Source: Bacteroidales bacterium (lineage in GTDB: Bacteria; Bacteroidota; Bacteroidia; Bacteroidales; P3). Taken from it: a stretch of 53,510 bases of DNA. The position numbers and the translations under genes were made by a program. Of this stretch, positions 31,838 through 39,929 are shown piece by piece. The stretch is taken from assembly GCA_017633985.1 (NCBI GenBank), contig JAGBOF010000022.1, forward strand, positions 1 through 53,510, in the 5' to 3' direction. The notes beneath the pieces are model-generated. The model had not been told where the DNA came from and did no database searches. It worked only from the letters and a program-made list of their open reading frames with translations. Each line of letters starts with the position of its first letter. Positions within the stretch are counted from its first letter, which is position 1.

Positions 31838-33763
31838 ATGGGAAAGATAATCGGAATAGATTTAGGAACGACTAACAGCTGCGTAGCTGTTATGGAAGGA
31901 AATGAAACAGTTGTTATAACCAATAATGAGGGCAGAAGAACAACTCCTTCGGTTGTCGGATTTGTAAAAGACGGCGAAAGAAAAGTCGGCGACCCTGCAA
32001 AACGTCAGGCGATAACCAATCCGAAAAATACGGTATACAGTATAAAAAGATTCATGGGTATTTCTTATGATTCTCCTGAATGCCAAAGAGAACTGTCTCA
32101 CATTCCTTATAAGGTAACACGCGGAGACAATAACACACCGAGAGTGGATATTGACGGAAGAATGTATACTCCGCAGGAGATATCTGCAATCATTTTGCAG
32201 AAGATGAAAAAAACTGCAGAGGATTATTTGGGTACAACGGTTAATGAAGCGGTTATTACAGTGCCTGCATACTTTAACGATGCACAGCGTAAGGCAACTA
32301 AAGAGGCAGGAGAAATCGCAGGATTGAATGTAAGACGTATTATCAACGAACCAACGGCAGCAGCATTGGCTTACGGTTTGGATAAAAAGACGGATGATCA
32401 GATTGTGGCAGTGTTTGACCTTGGCGGCGGTACGTTTGATATAAGTATCTTGGAGTTGGGAGACGGCGTATTTGAGGTTAAATCAACCAACGGCGACACT
32501 CACCTTGGCGGCGACGACTTCGACAGAAAGATAATCAACTATATGGCGGAGGAGTTTATGAAAGATCACCCTACGGTGGATTTGCGTAAAGATCCTATGG
32601 CATTGCAACGTTTGAAAGAAGCTGCAGAAAAGGCAAAAATAGAGTTGTCTTCTTCTACATCAACAGAAATAAATCTGCCATATATCACTTCGATTGACAA
32701 CATACCGCAGCATTTGAATCTTACATTATCAAGAAGCAAATTCGAACAGTTATGTGATGATTTGATTAAGGCTTGTTTGGTTCCTTGTCAGAAGGCTTTG
32801 GAAGACGCAGGTATAGACAAGAGCAGAATAAACGAAGTTATACTTGTGGGAGGTTCCTCACGTATACCTGCAGTACAGAAATTGGTTGAAGATTTCTTCG
32901 GAAAAGCTCCTAACAAATCGGTAAACCCTGACGAAGTTGTGGCAATAGGTGCAGCAATACAAGGAGGCGTTTTGACAGGTGAAGTAAAAGACGTATTGTT
33001 GTTGGATGTTACGCCATTGAGCTTGGGTATTGAGACATTGGGCGGCGTTATGACCAAATTGATTGACGCAAATACGACAATTCCTACGAAGAAATCGCAG
33101 ATTTTCTCCACTGCACAGGATAACCAACCGTCAGTTGAAATTAATGTATTGCAAGGTGAAAGAACCCGTGCGGCAGATAATAAATCTCTTGGACGTTTCC
33201 ACTTGGACGATATACCGCCTGCAAGACGTGGTGTGCCTCAAATAGAAGTTACATTTGACATTGACGCTAACGGAATATTGAATGTATCGGCTATGGATAA
33301 GGCAACAGGAAAACAACAGTCCATAAGAATAGAGGCATCAAGCGGATTGTCTGACGAAGAAATCAAGAGAATGAAAGCGGATGCAGAAGCACACGCAGCA
33401 GACGACAAACGTTTGAAAGAAGAGCAGGACAAAATCAATGCGGCTGACTCAATGATATTCCAAACGGAGAACTTCCTTAAGGATAACGGCGACAAAGTGC
33501 CTGCAGATAAGAAATCGGAAGTTGAAAGTGCATTGAAGGATTTGAAAGATGCTCACGCATCAAGAAACTTGTCGGGAATTGATTCCGCAACTCAAAGACT
33601 TAATGACATATTACAAGCTGTAAGCCAGAATATGTATCAAGGCGGAGCACAACAACAAGGAAATCCTAACCCAAATCCTGATATGAATCAACAGCAACCT
33701 AATAACAATCAGCAAAACGGCGGTGACACTGCAACCGACACCGATTTTGAAGAAGTAAAATAA
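31838..33763 (+). CDS. dnaK: Chaperone DnaK (Hsp70)
   Basis: A 641-aa Hsp70. Signatures in order: [18 protein letters not shown] (N-terminus, phosphate loop), [70 protein letters not shown], the substrate-binding domain with [17 protein letters not shown], and the helical lid with a Gln/Asn-rich tail ending TDTDFEEVK. It folds and protects proteins in the cytoplasm. It stands alone here; no dnaJ or grpE is adjacent. Confidence 0.98.
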   Translation: MGKIIGIDLGTTNSCVAVMEGNETVVITNNEGRRTTPSVVGFVKDGERKVGDPAKRQAITNPKNTVYSIKRFMGISYDSPECQRELSHIPYKVTRGDNNTPRVDIDGRMYTPQEISAIILQKMKKTAEDYLGTTVNEAVITVPAYFNDAQRKATKEAGEIAGLNVRRIINEPTAAALAYGLDKKTDDQIVAVFDLGGGTFDISILELGDGVFEVKSTNGDTHLGGDDFDRKIINYMAEEFMKDHPTVDLRKDPMALQRLKEAAEKAKIELSSSTSTEINLPYITSIDNIPQHLNLTLSRSKFEQLCDDLIKACLVPCQKALEDAGIDKSRINEVILVGGSSRIPAVQKLVEDFFGKAPNKSVNPDEVVAIGAAIQGGVLTGEVKDVLLLDVTPLSLGIETLGGVMTKLIDANTTIPTKKSQIFSTAQDNQPSVEINVLQGERTRAADNKSLGRFHLDDIPPARRGVPQIEVTFDIDANGILNVSAMDKATGKQQSIRIEASSGLSDEEIKRMKADAEAHAADDKRLKEEQDKINAADSMIFQTENFLKDNGDKVPADKKSEVESALKDLKDAHASRNLSGIDSATQRLNDILQAVSQNMYQGGAQQQGNPNPNPDMNQQQPNNNQQNGGDTATDTDFEEVK

Positions 33764-33797
33764 CAATAGAGCAATAATATTGCAGATTTCAGAATTC

Positions 33798-33841
33798 AGA
33801 GGTAATGAATCGTAACAGATTCTTACCTCTTTTCTTTTTTT
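33798..33841 (+). terminator. Intrinsic terminator of dnaK
   Basis: Stem AGAGGTAA/TTACCTCT plus inner GAATC/GATTC around a short loop (33798-33830), followed by a T-rich run to 33841. It lies 35 bp after the dnaK stop. Confidence 0.8.
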
Positions 33842-33916
33842 AATTGCTATTTTGCAGAATTCTTTTCAGGAAAGAGAAATCTCTTTCTTCACTTTACAAC
33901 AAAAACATTAAAAGGT

Positions 33917-34015
33917 ATGATTTTAAAGTATGAAACTATTCCGTTTATACCAATGTCCGGCAAAACTCAACATGTAGAAAACACAACAAATTATAAAAAA
34001 ATTACCTCTCAATAG
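33917..34015 (+). CDS. Possible 32-aa peptide, low confidence
   Basis: An ATG with AAAAGG just upstream opens a 33-codon frame (MILKYETIPFIPMSGKTQHV...). It has a plausible amino-acid mix but no known family. It could be a small protein, a fragment of a lost gene, or chance. It lies in the 340-bp gap between dnaK and the GNAT gene, which otherwise holds only the dnaK terminator and a 7-bp AAAGAGA/TCTCTTT hairpin near 33873. Confidence 0.2.
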   Translation: MILKYETIPFIPMSGKTQHVENTTNYKKITSQ

Positions 34016-34103
34016 ATAGGTAGCCACATGTATCTTTATATTCGATAATTATTAAATTCTTTGAAATTTATTATCCGTTGTTATTATGTATAAAAATTTT
34101 GGC

Positions 34104-34628
34104 TTAATCAAGCAATGTCGTTAAATCGAAATACATAGGAATGGTAACGCTTTCTGCAGGCTTTTCTTTAAGTAAAGGACGGAACCCGTTTTTCTCATAA
34201 AACCCTATTGCCGACGGCAAAGCATCTACAGTAACAAAACAACAACCTGTACGGTTGTTAGTTGTAAACATTTGTTTTATACCGAAGAGAATTTCTCTGC
34301 CGTAGTTTGAGCCTTGATATTTTTTATTTATTGCCAAACGACCGATTTTAACGGCGGGGTAGTCTTTACGGTGTTTACGATGAGGAAATATATTCCTTAT
34401 TCTCCGCCATGTTGCTTTATCTGAATCTTCAAACGAAATTCTGTCATTGGAGACGGAGAAGTAACCTACAATATCAGTACTATTCCTTAATATATATGTA
34501 ACCGAGATTAAATATTTTAAATAATTCTTTGCGTCATTGAGCAAAAAATCGTTTAAATCATCTTCTCCGCAATCAAAATCAGCAAATATAAAATCTTGCG
34601 TTAATCTAACAACTTCTATTCTTTCCAT
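34104..34628 (-). CDS. GNAT acetyltransferase, putative toxin
   Basis: A 174-aa GNAT-fold protein of the size and build of toxin acetyltransferases of the TacT/AtaT type: FDCGEDDLNDFLLNDAKNY at the N-terminus, PAVKIGRLAINKKYQGSNYG as the acetyl-CoA region, and a late Tyr in AIGFYEKNGFRPL. In such toxins an aminoacyl-tRNA is acetylated and translation stops. The CoA loop reads Q-G-S-N-Y-G, with Asn where the usual motif has Gly. It is preceded by a 56-aa small gene ending 2 bp before its start, the layout expected of an antitoxin. A non-toxin acetyltransferase is the alternative. Confidence 0.8.
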   Translation of the reverse strand: MERIEVVRLTQDFIFADFDCGEDDLNDFLLNDAKNYLKYLISVTYILRNSTDIVGYFSVSNDRISFEDSDKATWRRIRNIFPHRKHRKDYPAVKIGRLAINKKYQGSNYGREILFGIKQMFTTNNRTGCCFVTVDALPSAIGFYEKNGFRPLLKEKPAESVTIPMYFDLTTLLD

Positions 34629-34630
34629 TT

Positions 34631-34801
34631 TTAGAAATTAAATGTTAGCCACGACTGAAAGATTTTTGCATGTTCCTCAACTTCTTCTCTTAAACGTTTT
34701 TTTTCTTCTTTCGGCATATTTGCTACTTCTTCCATAGCTTTGACGAAGTTAAACATATCTTCGCCTTTTAATACCGGTGTCGGTTCTATCGGTCTTGCCA
34801 T
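34631..34801 (-). CDS. Small putative antitoxin, 56 aa
   Basis: The reverse strand from the ATG at 34801 encodes a short charged protein: MARPIEPTPVLKGEDMFNFV, then a Lys/Glu-rich helix (KEEKKRLREEVEEHAKIF). It has a clear ribosome site (AAGGAG about 11 nt upstream) and its own promoter. The MxRPIxPTPxLxGxD start is one I associate with small partners of GNAT genes in Firmicutes and Bacteroidota. It is not a ribbon-helix-helix DUF1778 type, so the module differs from the classical TacAT pair. It lies 2 bp upstream of the GNAT gene. Confidence 0.7.
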   Translation of the reverse strand: MARPIEPTPVLKGEDMFNFVKAMEEVANMPKEEKKRLREEVEEHAKIFQSWLTFNF

Positions 34802-34848
34802 AATGCGTTTTTCTCCTTTCCTTTGCTTATTGTTTTACTTTCTGAATG

Positions 34849-34879
34849 CAAAGTTACGCATTTTATAACAAATAGCAAT
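34849..34879 (-). promoter_or_regulatory. Promoter of the putative toxin-antitoxin pair
   Basis: On the minus strand ATTG (34876-34879), 19 nt, then TAACTTTG (34849-34856). The -7 box is a perfect match to TAnnTTTG; the -33 box differs from TTTG at one base. Confidence 0.5.
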
Positions 34880-34897
34880 GAAAGTTTATTGATTTTT

Positions 34898-34938
34898 AAG
34901 ATTTTCATTCTTCTTTTTATAAGAAGAATGAAAATCTT
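34898..34938. repeat. Perfect 18-bp hairpin
   Basis: AAGATTTTCATTCTTCTT (34898-34915), a 5-nt loop, and its exact complement (34921-34938). It lies just upstream of the toxin-antitoxin promoter and is followed on the plus strand by TTTTT (34943-34947). It could be a bidirectional terminator, a transcript-stability hairpin, or a binding site. Confidence 0.6.
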
Positions 34939-34957
34939 AATGTTTTTGAAGTATACC

Positions 34958-35083
34958 GTTACGGCGTTTTAATTTATTAATCACGCAGAATAATTTTTTA
35001 ATCAGCGATAAAAATCTACTGATCTGCGATAAAAATTTATTAATCTCGCAGATTAATTTCGTGGGACGGTGATACTTTTTTGC
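34958..35083. repeat. 21-bp-period repeat array F, six units
   Basis: Units start at 34958, 34979, 35000, 35021, 35042 and 35063, exactly 21 bp apart. Cores include GTTACGGCGTTTT, AATCACGCAGAAT, AATCAGCGATAAA, GATCTGCGATAAA and AATCTCGCAGATT, with spacers AATTTATT, AATCTACT and AATTTCGT. The array ends 18 bp before the -33 box of the promoter for the 35-codon ORF and the leucine-rich-repeat gene. Confidence 0.88.
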
Positions 35084-35101
35084 AGATTATTGTATAAAAA
35101 A

Positions 35102-35132
35102 TTTGACATGTAAAAAAGTTTTTATACTTTTG
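35102..35132 (+). promoter_or_regulatory. Consensus Bacteroidota promoter upstream of the LRR gene
   Basis: TTTG (35102-35105), 19 nt, then TACTTTTG (35125-35132). It fits the consensus in both boxes and spacing. Transcription would start near 35139, leaving about 230 nt before the large gene. The leader contains a 35-codon ORF with a G8 tract and then a terminator-like hairpin. Confidence 0.7.
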
Positions 35133-35172
35133 CAAACTAAACTGCTAAAAAGCGGATAAGACCGATTAAGTG

Positions 35173-35280
35173 ATGAAGATATTTAAGCAAAATACGTCAA
35201 TATCAAGGCAAAATATGCATAACTCCCAGTTAAATAACGTTTTAGGGGGGGGTAATATTGATTTTTTGATTTTTGAGTAG
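35173..35280 (+). CDS. 35-codon ORF with a GGG motif, possible leader peptide or RiPP-like precursor
   Basis: An ATG at 35173 opens a frame encoding MKIFKQNTSISRQNMHNSQL, then NNVLGGGNIDFLIFE. The LNNVLGGG stretch recalls the double-glycine leader of Bacteroidales natural-product precursors (M-K-x-x-K..., L-N-x-V-x-G-G), but the remainder is only 8 residues with no Cys, Ser or Thr to modify. The GGG codons fall on a G8 tract (35245-35252), so a slip would change the frame. It lies in the leader of the LRR gene and precedes a hairpin, so a leader-peptide or attenuator role is also possible. No modification or transporter gene is nearby. Confidence 0.35.
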   Translation: MKIFKQNTSISRQNMHNSQLNNVLGGGNIDFLIFE

Positions 35281-35283
35281 ATG

Positions 35284-35322
35284 CGGTACGTGTAAACAAG
35301 ATTTATGCGTACCGTTTGTTTT
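35284..35322 (+). terminator. Terminator-like hairpin in the leader of the LRR gene
   Basis: CGGTACG (35284-35290) and CGTACCG (35308-35314) are followed by TTTGTTTT. It lies 3 bp after the stop of the 35-codon ORF and 46 bp before the ATG of the LRR gene. If it terminates transcription the downstream gene would be attenuated. Confidence 0.55.
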
Positions 35323-35368
35323 ATACCGCTTGCTGAAAGATGAATATTAATTTAAACAAATTATAACA

Positions 35369-38300
35369 ATGAAAAATTTAAAACACTTTCTTTTATTAGC
35401 AGTCCTCTTATGCATAGGACTGGGTGCGAAGGCGCACGACTTTAAAGTCGGCAATGTCTATTACGAGATTATTTCCTCGCAGGACCAAACGGTAAGGGTA
35501 GTTTGGACGTGGATAAACAAAACCTCTTCCGTGGCAAAGGAAAGATACAGATATGAGGACCAGACGGAAATAAACATTCCTAACAACGTTACCTACAACG
35601 GAAAGACTTATGCTGTTATTGAGATTCAGCAAGATGCTTTTAACGGAACAAACAGCAAGATTAAGTCCGTTACGCTTCACGCTAATCTTAAGACAATAGG
35701 CAGCAATGCCTTCAAGGGACTTACAAAACTAAAGTCAATAACTATTCCTACAAACGTAGCAAGTATAGGAAGCGGCGCATTTGACGGTTGTACGGGATTG
35801 GACACAGTTACTTGGAAAGCGAAAACCGTAACGGATGTTTTCAAAGGCAGTAACATCAAAGTATTAATCATCAACGATAGTGTAGAGACATTGGTGCATA
35901 GTTCGTTTGCAAATTGCACGAAGTTGAAGACAGTTACATTGGGTAAGAATGTAGTTAATTTGGGTGAGCCAGGATATAATCAGACCGGTCGGAGTCCGTT
36001 TTATCAAACAGACAGTATAGAGACGTTGTATTATAACACAAAGAATGTGACGATATATAATGCTGCATTCCAGAGTAAGAAGAAGTTAAAGACAGTTATC
36101 ATCGGCGACAGTGTTGAGACATTACCTGATGGTTTTTTGATGAACTGTACGGCATTGACGGCAGTGAATATACCTCCATTGTTGAAGATTATACCATATC
36201 AGGCATTTTACGGATGTAAGCAGTTGAAGGAAATGGAAGCACAATTGCCTGATAGTATAGATACGATAGGAGGGCAGGCATTTTATGAATGTGAGAGTTT
36301 GAGTTCAATAAAGTTTAATGATAGTTTGAAGTATATATCATACGAAGCGTTCAAAGGATGTAAGGGTTTGACGGAGATAGTTATTCCAGACAGTGTAAAT
36401 ACGTTGGCACACTCTGCATTTAGTAATTGTGATAATTTAAAGGCGGTGACATTAGGAATAAGTGTTGCAAATTTAGGCGAGCCAGGATATAATCAGACCG
36501 GTCGGAGTCCGTTTTATCAAACAGATAATATAGAGACGTTGTACTATAATATCAAGCATATCACAAATGGTACTGACGTATTTAAAAGCAGGACTAAATT
36601 AAAGAAAGTAGTATTCGGGGACAGCGTGGAATATTTACCTGAAGGATTTTTAAGCGGCTGTAGCGGTTTGACAGAAGCAAATATACCTGTACTATTGACA
36701 GGTGTCCCGAAGCAAACATTTTATAACTGCAACAGTTTACCGTCAATAGAGATACCGACAGGAATCAAGACGATAGGCACGGAAGCGTTTGCATATTGCA
36801 AAAGTCTTACAGAGATTACAATTCCTGATAGTGTGGAGACATTGATGCACAGTTCGTTTGCAAACTGCACGAAGTTAAAGACGGTTACCTTGGGTAAGAA
36901 TGTAGTTAATTTGGGCGAGCCAGGCTATACTCCTTATGATCAGAGTCCTTTTTATAATACAGACAGTATAGAGACGTTGTATTATAACACAAAGAATGTG
37001 ACGATATATAACGCTGCATTCCAGAGTAAGAAGAAGTTAAAGACAGTAGTCATAGGCGACAGTGTTGAGACATTGCCGAGTAACTTTATAAGCGGTTGTA
37101 CTGCTATCGATTCCATTATATCTCATGCAAAGGTTGCACCGACTGCACAGAGTAATAGTTTCAGCCAGGTGAAGAAAGACATTCCTGTGATGGTTCCTTG
37201 CGGCAGCCAAGACAGTTATAAATCCGCTAACTATTGGAAAGAATTCACCAATATCCAAACGAAAACTTACGACACTTCTGTAACGATGTCTTTATGTTAC
37301 GGCGAAACTTTCAACAGTCGCACGGCAATGCAAAGCGGTGTCTTCGTGGACACATTGCAAAGCACGGACGGCTGCGACAGCATTGTTACAATTAACCTAA
37401 CCGTCTTCCCAATTTACGATACTGCCATCTACGTGACTACAATCGTAGACGAGAAAGGCGAAGATTATTACGACACAATAATAAATAATCTTCAGACGAT
37501 TAACGGCTGCGACTCTGTTGTAACAACCATCACTTTCTATGACTATGACAACAGCATTGATACAATATATAATAATCTTACGGCAGCCATTTGCCAAGGT
37601 GAAACATATTCATTCAATAATAATGAACTGAATGCATCAGGCACTTACACGCACACGGTAAATGTTAACAAATACCGCGATAGCATTATAACCTTAACGC
37701 TGACCGTGAACCCGATTTATGATACCACAATATCGGCAACGATTTGCAAAGGACAGACATATAGCAATAACGGATTTAATACTAATGAGGCGGGAATGCA
37801 TACGCTGAATCTAACTACAATCAACGGTTGCGACAGCACGGTAACACTGAATTTGTCAGTTGTTGACGGATATGATACAACTATAACGGCGGAAATATGT
37901 TCAAGTGAATCGTTCGGTGAAAACAGTTACGGCATTTATATCAAGAATCTTGTCTCTTCAGACGGTTGCGACAGCGTCGTAAGGGTTAATTTGGTTGCAA
38001 AACAGTATACGGGTGACGTTGACACTGTTCATATTCACGATACCGTAACGGTAACACAGATTGACACGGTAACATTACACGATACCATCACTAACGAGAT
38101 AACAAAATTTGACACTGTAACACTACATGACACAATCGAAACAACACTTTACGATACGGTGACATTGTTTGATACAATCGAAACAACACTTTACGATACC
38201 GTAACACTACATGACACTATTGAAACGACACTTTACGATACTGTAACGCTTCATGATACAATCGAGACAATACTTTACGATACGGTAACGTTGTTTGATA

Positions 38301-39019
38301 CCATTGAAACTACACTTTACGACACGGTAACACTACATGACACTATTGAAACGACGCTATACGATACGGTAACGCTGTTTGATACAATCGAGACAACACT
38401 TTACGATACCGTCACGTTGTTTGATACAATAACAAACGAAGTAACATTGTACGATACTGTCACTTTAACTGACACTGTTACCGTAACGCTGTATGATACA
38501 ATCAACACAACTGACACAATCGTTTTAACGCAAACCGATACCGTTACTTTAACAGACACTATCACCGTAACGTTGTTCGATACAGTCAATACAATAGATA
38601 CTGTTTATCTTCACGATACCATAACACCATGCGGTGTGACAAGAACGTATATTTATGCGGAAATAAATGCCGGTGAAACCTACAATGGTTACGGCTTCAC
38701 TGAATCCGATGCTGGTGAATATACACTAAATCTGCAAACGGAGGACGGATGCGACAGTATTGTTACATTAATATTGCAAGTTACGGCAGGAATTGAGGAA
38801 ATCCAAGCGGAGAGAGTAATAAGTATTTACCCAAATCCTGCGCACGACAGAGTAACTATTCATGCAGACGGCGATATTAAGATTATTGACAACAAAGGAC
38901 AGGTTGTTAGAGAAATTAAGAACGTTAATGGCGTTAAAGACATCAATGTTAGCGACTTTGAAGCGGGAGTTTACTACATAAATGTAGGAAAACATACGCA
39001 GCCACTCATAATTGAATAG
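35369..39019 (+). CDS. T9SS-secreted leucine-rich-repeat (BspA-type) surface protein
   Basis: A 1216-aa protein with a signal peptide (residues 1-22, ending LGAKA). Residues about 75-610 are LRR_5/BspA-type repeats, each with I-x-I-P-x-x-[VL]...I-G-x-x-A-F-x-x-C (for example TIPTNVASIGSGAFDGCTGL). About 635-880 are C-x-G-E-x-[YF]...DGCDS-x-V-x-x-x-L modules. About 890-1090 are 14-residue repeats (TLYDTVTLHDTIET). A last module precedes a type A sorting domain from residue 1150 (VISIYPNPAHDRVTIHADGD). BspA-type proteins bind host or microbial surfaces. Long near-identical stretches within the LRR part could recombine. The leader carries a promoter, small ORF and hairpin. Confidence 0.9.
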   Translation: MKNLKHFLLLAVLLCIGLGAKAHDFKVGNVYYEIISSQDQTVRVVWTWINKTSSVAKERYRYEDQTEINIPNNVTYNGKTYAVIEIQQDAFNGTNSKIKSVTLHANLKTIGSNAFKGLTKLKSITIPTNVASIGSGAFDGCTGLDTVTWKAKTVTDVFKGSNIKVLIINDSVETLVHSSFANCTKLKTVTLGKNVVNLGEPGYNQTGRSPFYQTDSIETLYYNTKNVTIYNAAFQSKKKLKTVIIGDSVETLPDGFLMNCTALTAVNIPPLLKIIPYQAFYGCKQLKEMEAQLPDSIDTIGGQAFYECESLSSIKFNDSLKYISYEAFKGCKGLTEIVIPDSVNTLAHSAFSNCDNLKAVTLGISVANLGEPGYNQTGRSPFYQTDNIETLYYNIKHITNGTDVFKSRTKLKKVVFGDSVEYLPEGFLSGCSGLTEANIPVLLTGVPKQTFYNCNSLPSIEIPTGIKTIGTEAFAYCKSLTEITIPDSVETLMHSSFANCTKLKTVTLGKNVVNLGEPGYTPYDQSPFYNTDSIETLYYNTKNVTIYNAAFQSKKKLKTVVIGDSVETLPSNFISGCTAIDSIISHAKVAPTAQSNSFSQVKKDIPVMVPCGSQDSYKSANYWKEFTNIQTKTYDTSVTMSLCYGETFNSRTAMQSGVFVDTLQSTDGCDSIVTINLTVFPIYDTAIYVTTIVDEKGEDYYDTIINNLQTINGCDSVVTTITFYDYDNSIDTIYNNLTAAICQGETYSFNNNELNASGTYTHTVNVNKYRDSIITLTLTVNPIYDTTISATICKGQTYSNNGFNTNEAGMHTLNLTTINGCDSTVTLNLSVVDGYDTTITAEICSSESFGENSYGIYIKNLVSSDGCDSVVRVNLVAKQYTGDVDTVHIHDTVTVTQIDTVTLHDTITNEITKFDTVTLHDTIETTLYDTVTLFDTIETTLYDTVTLHDTIETTLYDTVTLHDTIETILYDTVTLFDTIETTLYDTVTLHDTIETTLYDTVTLFDTIETTLYDTVTLFDTITNEVTLYDTVTLTDTVTVTLYDTINTTDTIVLTQTDTVTLTDTITVTLFDTVNTIDTVYLHDTITPCGVTRTYIYAEINAGETYNGYGFTESDAGEYTLNLQTEDGCDSIVTLILQVTAGIEEIQAERVISIYPNPAHDRVTIHADGDIKIIDNKGQVVREIKNVNGVKDINVSDFEAGVYYINVGKHTQPLIIE
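38105..38440 (+). repeat. 42-bp tandem repeats coding 14-residue units
   Basis: Eight head-to-tail units of the form (T/I)LYDTVTL(H/F)DTIET lie inside the LRR protein, the first diverged (KFDTVTLHDTIET). Synonymous differences between units show that they are not all recent copies. Units alternate between His and Phe versions. A stretch of related but less regular T-D-T motifs follows to about 38640. The segment probably forms an extended stalk. Confidence 0.8.
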
Positions 39020-39043
39020 TAGCGAATTACAACTTACGAAAAT

Positions 39044-39191
39044 AATCAGCGATAATAAAAAATTATTATCGCTGATTATTTTATTAATCTCGCAGATTAA
39101 TTTACTAATCACGCAGATTAAAAAATTAATCACGCAGATTATTTTATTAAAATGCGTGATTAATATTTTTTTAATGCGTCTTTTTTTCGCA
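39044..39191. repeat. 21-bp-period repeat array G, six or seven units
   Basis: Units start at 39044, 39065, 39086, 39107, 39128 and 39149, exactly 21 bp apart, with a seventh shifted by one base (about 39171). Cores: AATCAGCGATAAT, ATTATCGCTGATT, AATCTCGCAGATT, AATCACGCAGATT (twice), AAAATGCGTGATT. The first two units are complementary to each other and form one larger hairpin. The array fills the gap between the convergent LRR and flavin-reductase-like genes. Confidence 0.88.
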
Positions 39192-39212
39192 GTAAATAGA
39201 GACTAAAAAATA

Positions 39213-39857
39213 TTACTTGATTTTTTTGCCGTCGGAAAATGCATTGCCGACTTTTTCGCCTATAACGCGGTAGTAATGTTTGCTGCTGTCGTACATTATA
39301 GGTTCCATTTTGTCCAAATCAACATTGCCCTCGGCATCAAGAATAGATTCGTCTGCCTGCATATTGACAATCTCGCCTACAACTCTTGCCCCGCCTTTGC
39401 CGTCTTCTTCAAAAGTGATGACTTTACATTCAACAGTCAAAGGATATTCGTTAATAACCGGAGCATCAACAAAGTTACTTTTTGTAACCGTCATACCCGC
39501 TTTTTTAATCTTGTCAGGCTCTTTTTTAGCCGATACAACGCCGAAATAATCACTCTCCACTACATGTTTTTTATCAGCAAAAGAAACGGTGAACGCTTTT
39601 TTCAGTCTGATGTTTTCGGTAGTCTGATGTGCGGAAAGCTCAAAAACTATGTGTTTAGGTCCGCATTGTCCGCCCCATGCGGCATTCATTGCATCGGGAT
39701 TGCCGTTTGCATCATAGGTTGCGATAATCAATACAGGTAAAGGAGTGATTACTGCCTTTGAAGGGAAATTTTTCTTTGTGTTTTGCATGGTCGATTGTGC
39801 ATTTAATGTTGTTAAGCCTATTATCAAGGCACTTAATACTAAAATTACTTTTTTCAT
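39213..39857 (-). CDS. Exported flavin-reductase-like (FMN-binding split barrel) protein
   Basis: A 214-aa protein with a split-barrel flavin reductase domain (about residues 32-205: LPVLIIATYDANGNPDAMNA, GGQCGPKHIVFELSAHQTTE, NIRLKKAFTVSFADKK, YFGVVSAKKEPDKIKKAGM). Unusually it begins with a clear signal peptide (MKKVILVLSALIIGLTTLNA, then QSTMQ), so it should be periplasmic or secreted. Relatives are normally cytoplasmic. It may bind FMN outside the cytoplasm or serve extracellular electron flow (inference). A 14-bp palindrome TGCCGTATACGGCA (39902-39915) lies 45 bp upstream of the start. Confidence 0.82.
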   Translation of the reverse strand: MKKVILVLSALIIGLTTLNAQSTMQNTKKNFPSKAVITPLPVLIIATYDANGNPDAMNAAWGGQCGPKHIVFELSAHQTTENIRLKKAFTVSFADKKHVVESDYFGVVSAKKEPDKIKKAGMTVTKSNFVDAPVINEYPLTVECKVITFEEDGKGGARVVGEIVNMQADESILDAEGNVDLDKMEPIMYDSSKHYYRVIGEKVGNAFSDGKKIK

Positions 39858-39929
39858 GGCCGTTTATTTTTGATGTTTTACTGACAAAAATGAATATTGC
39901 CTGCCGTATACGGCATATAAACAAATTAA

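Noticed and set aside
39012-39206. 64-codon frame after the LRR gene
   Set aside because: It is translation of repeat array G (recurrent LLI/ITQI pattern) and lacks a ribosome site.
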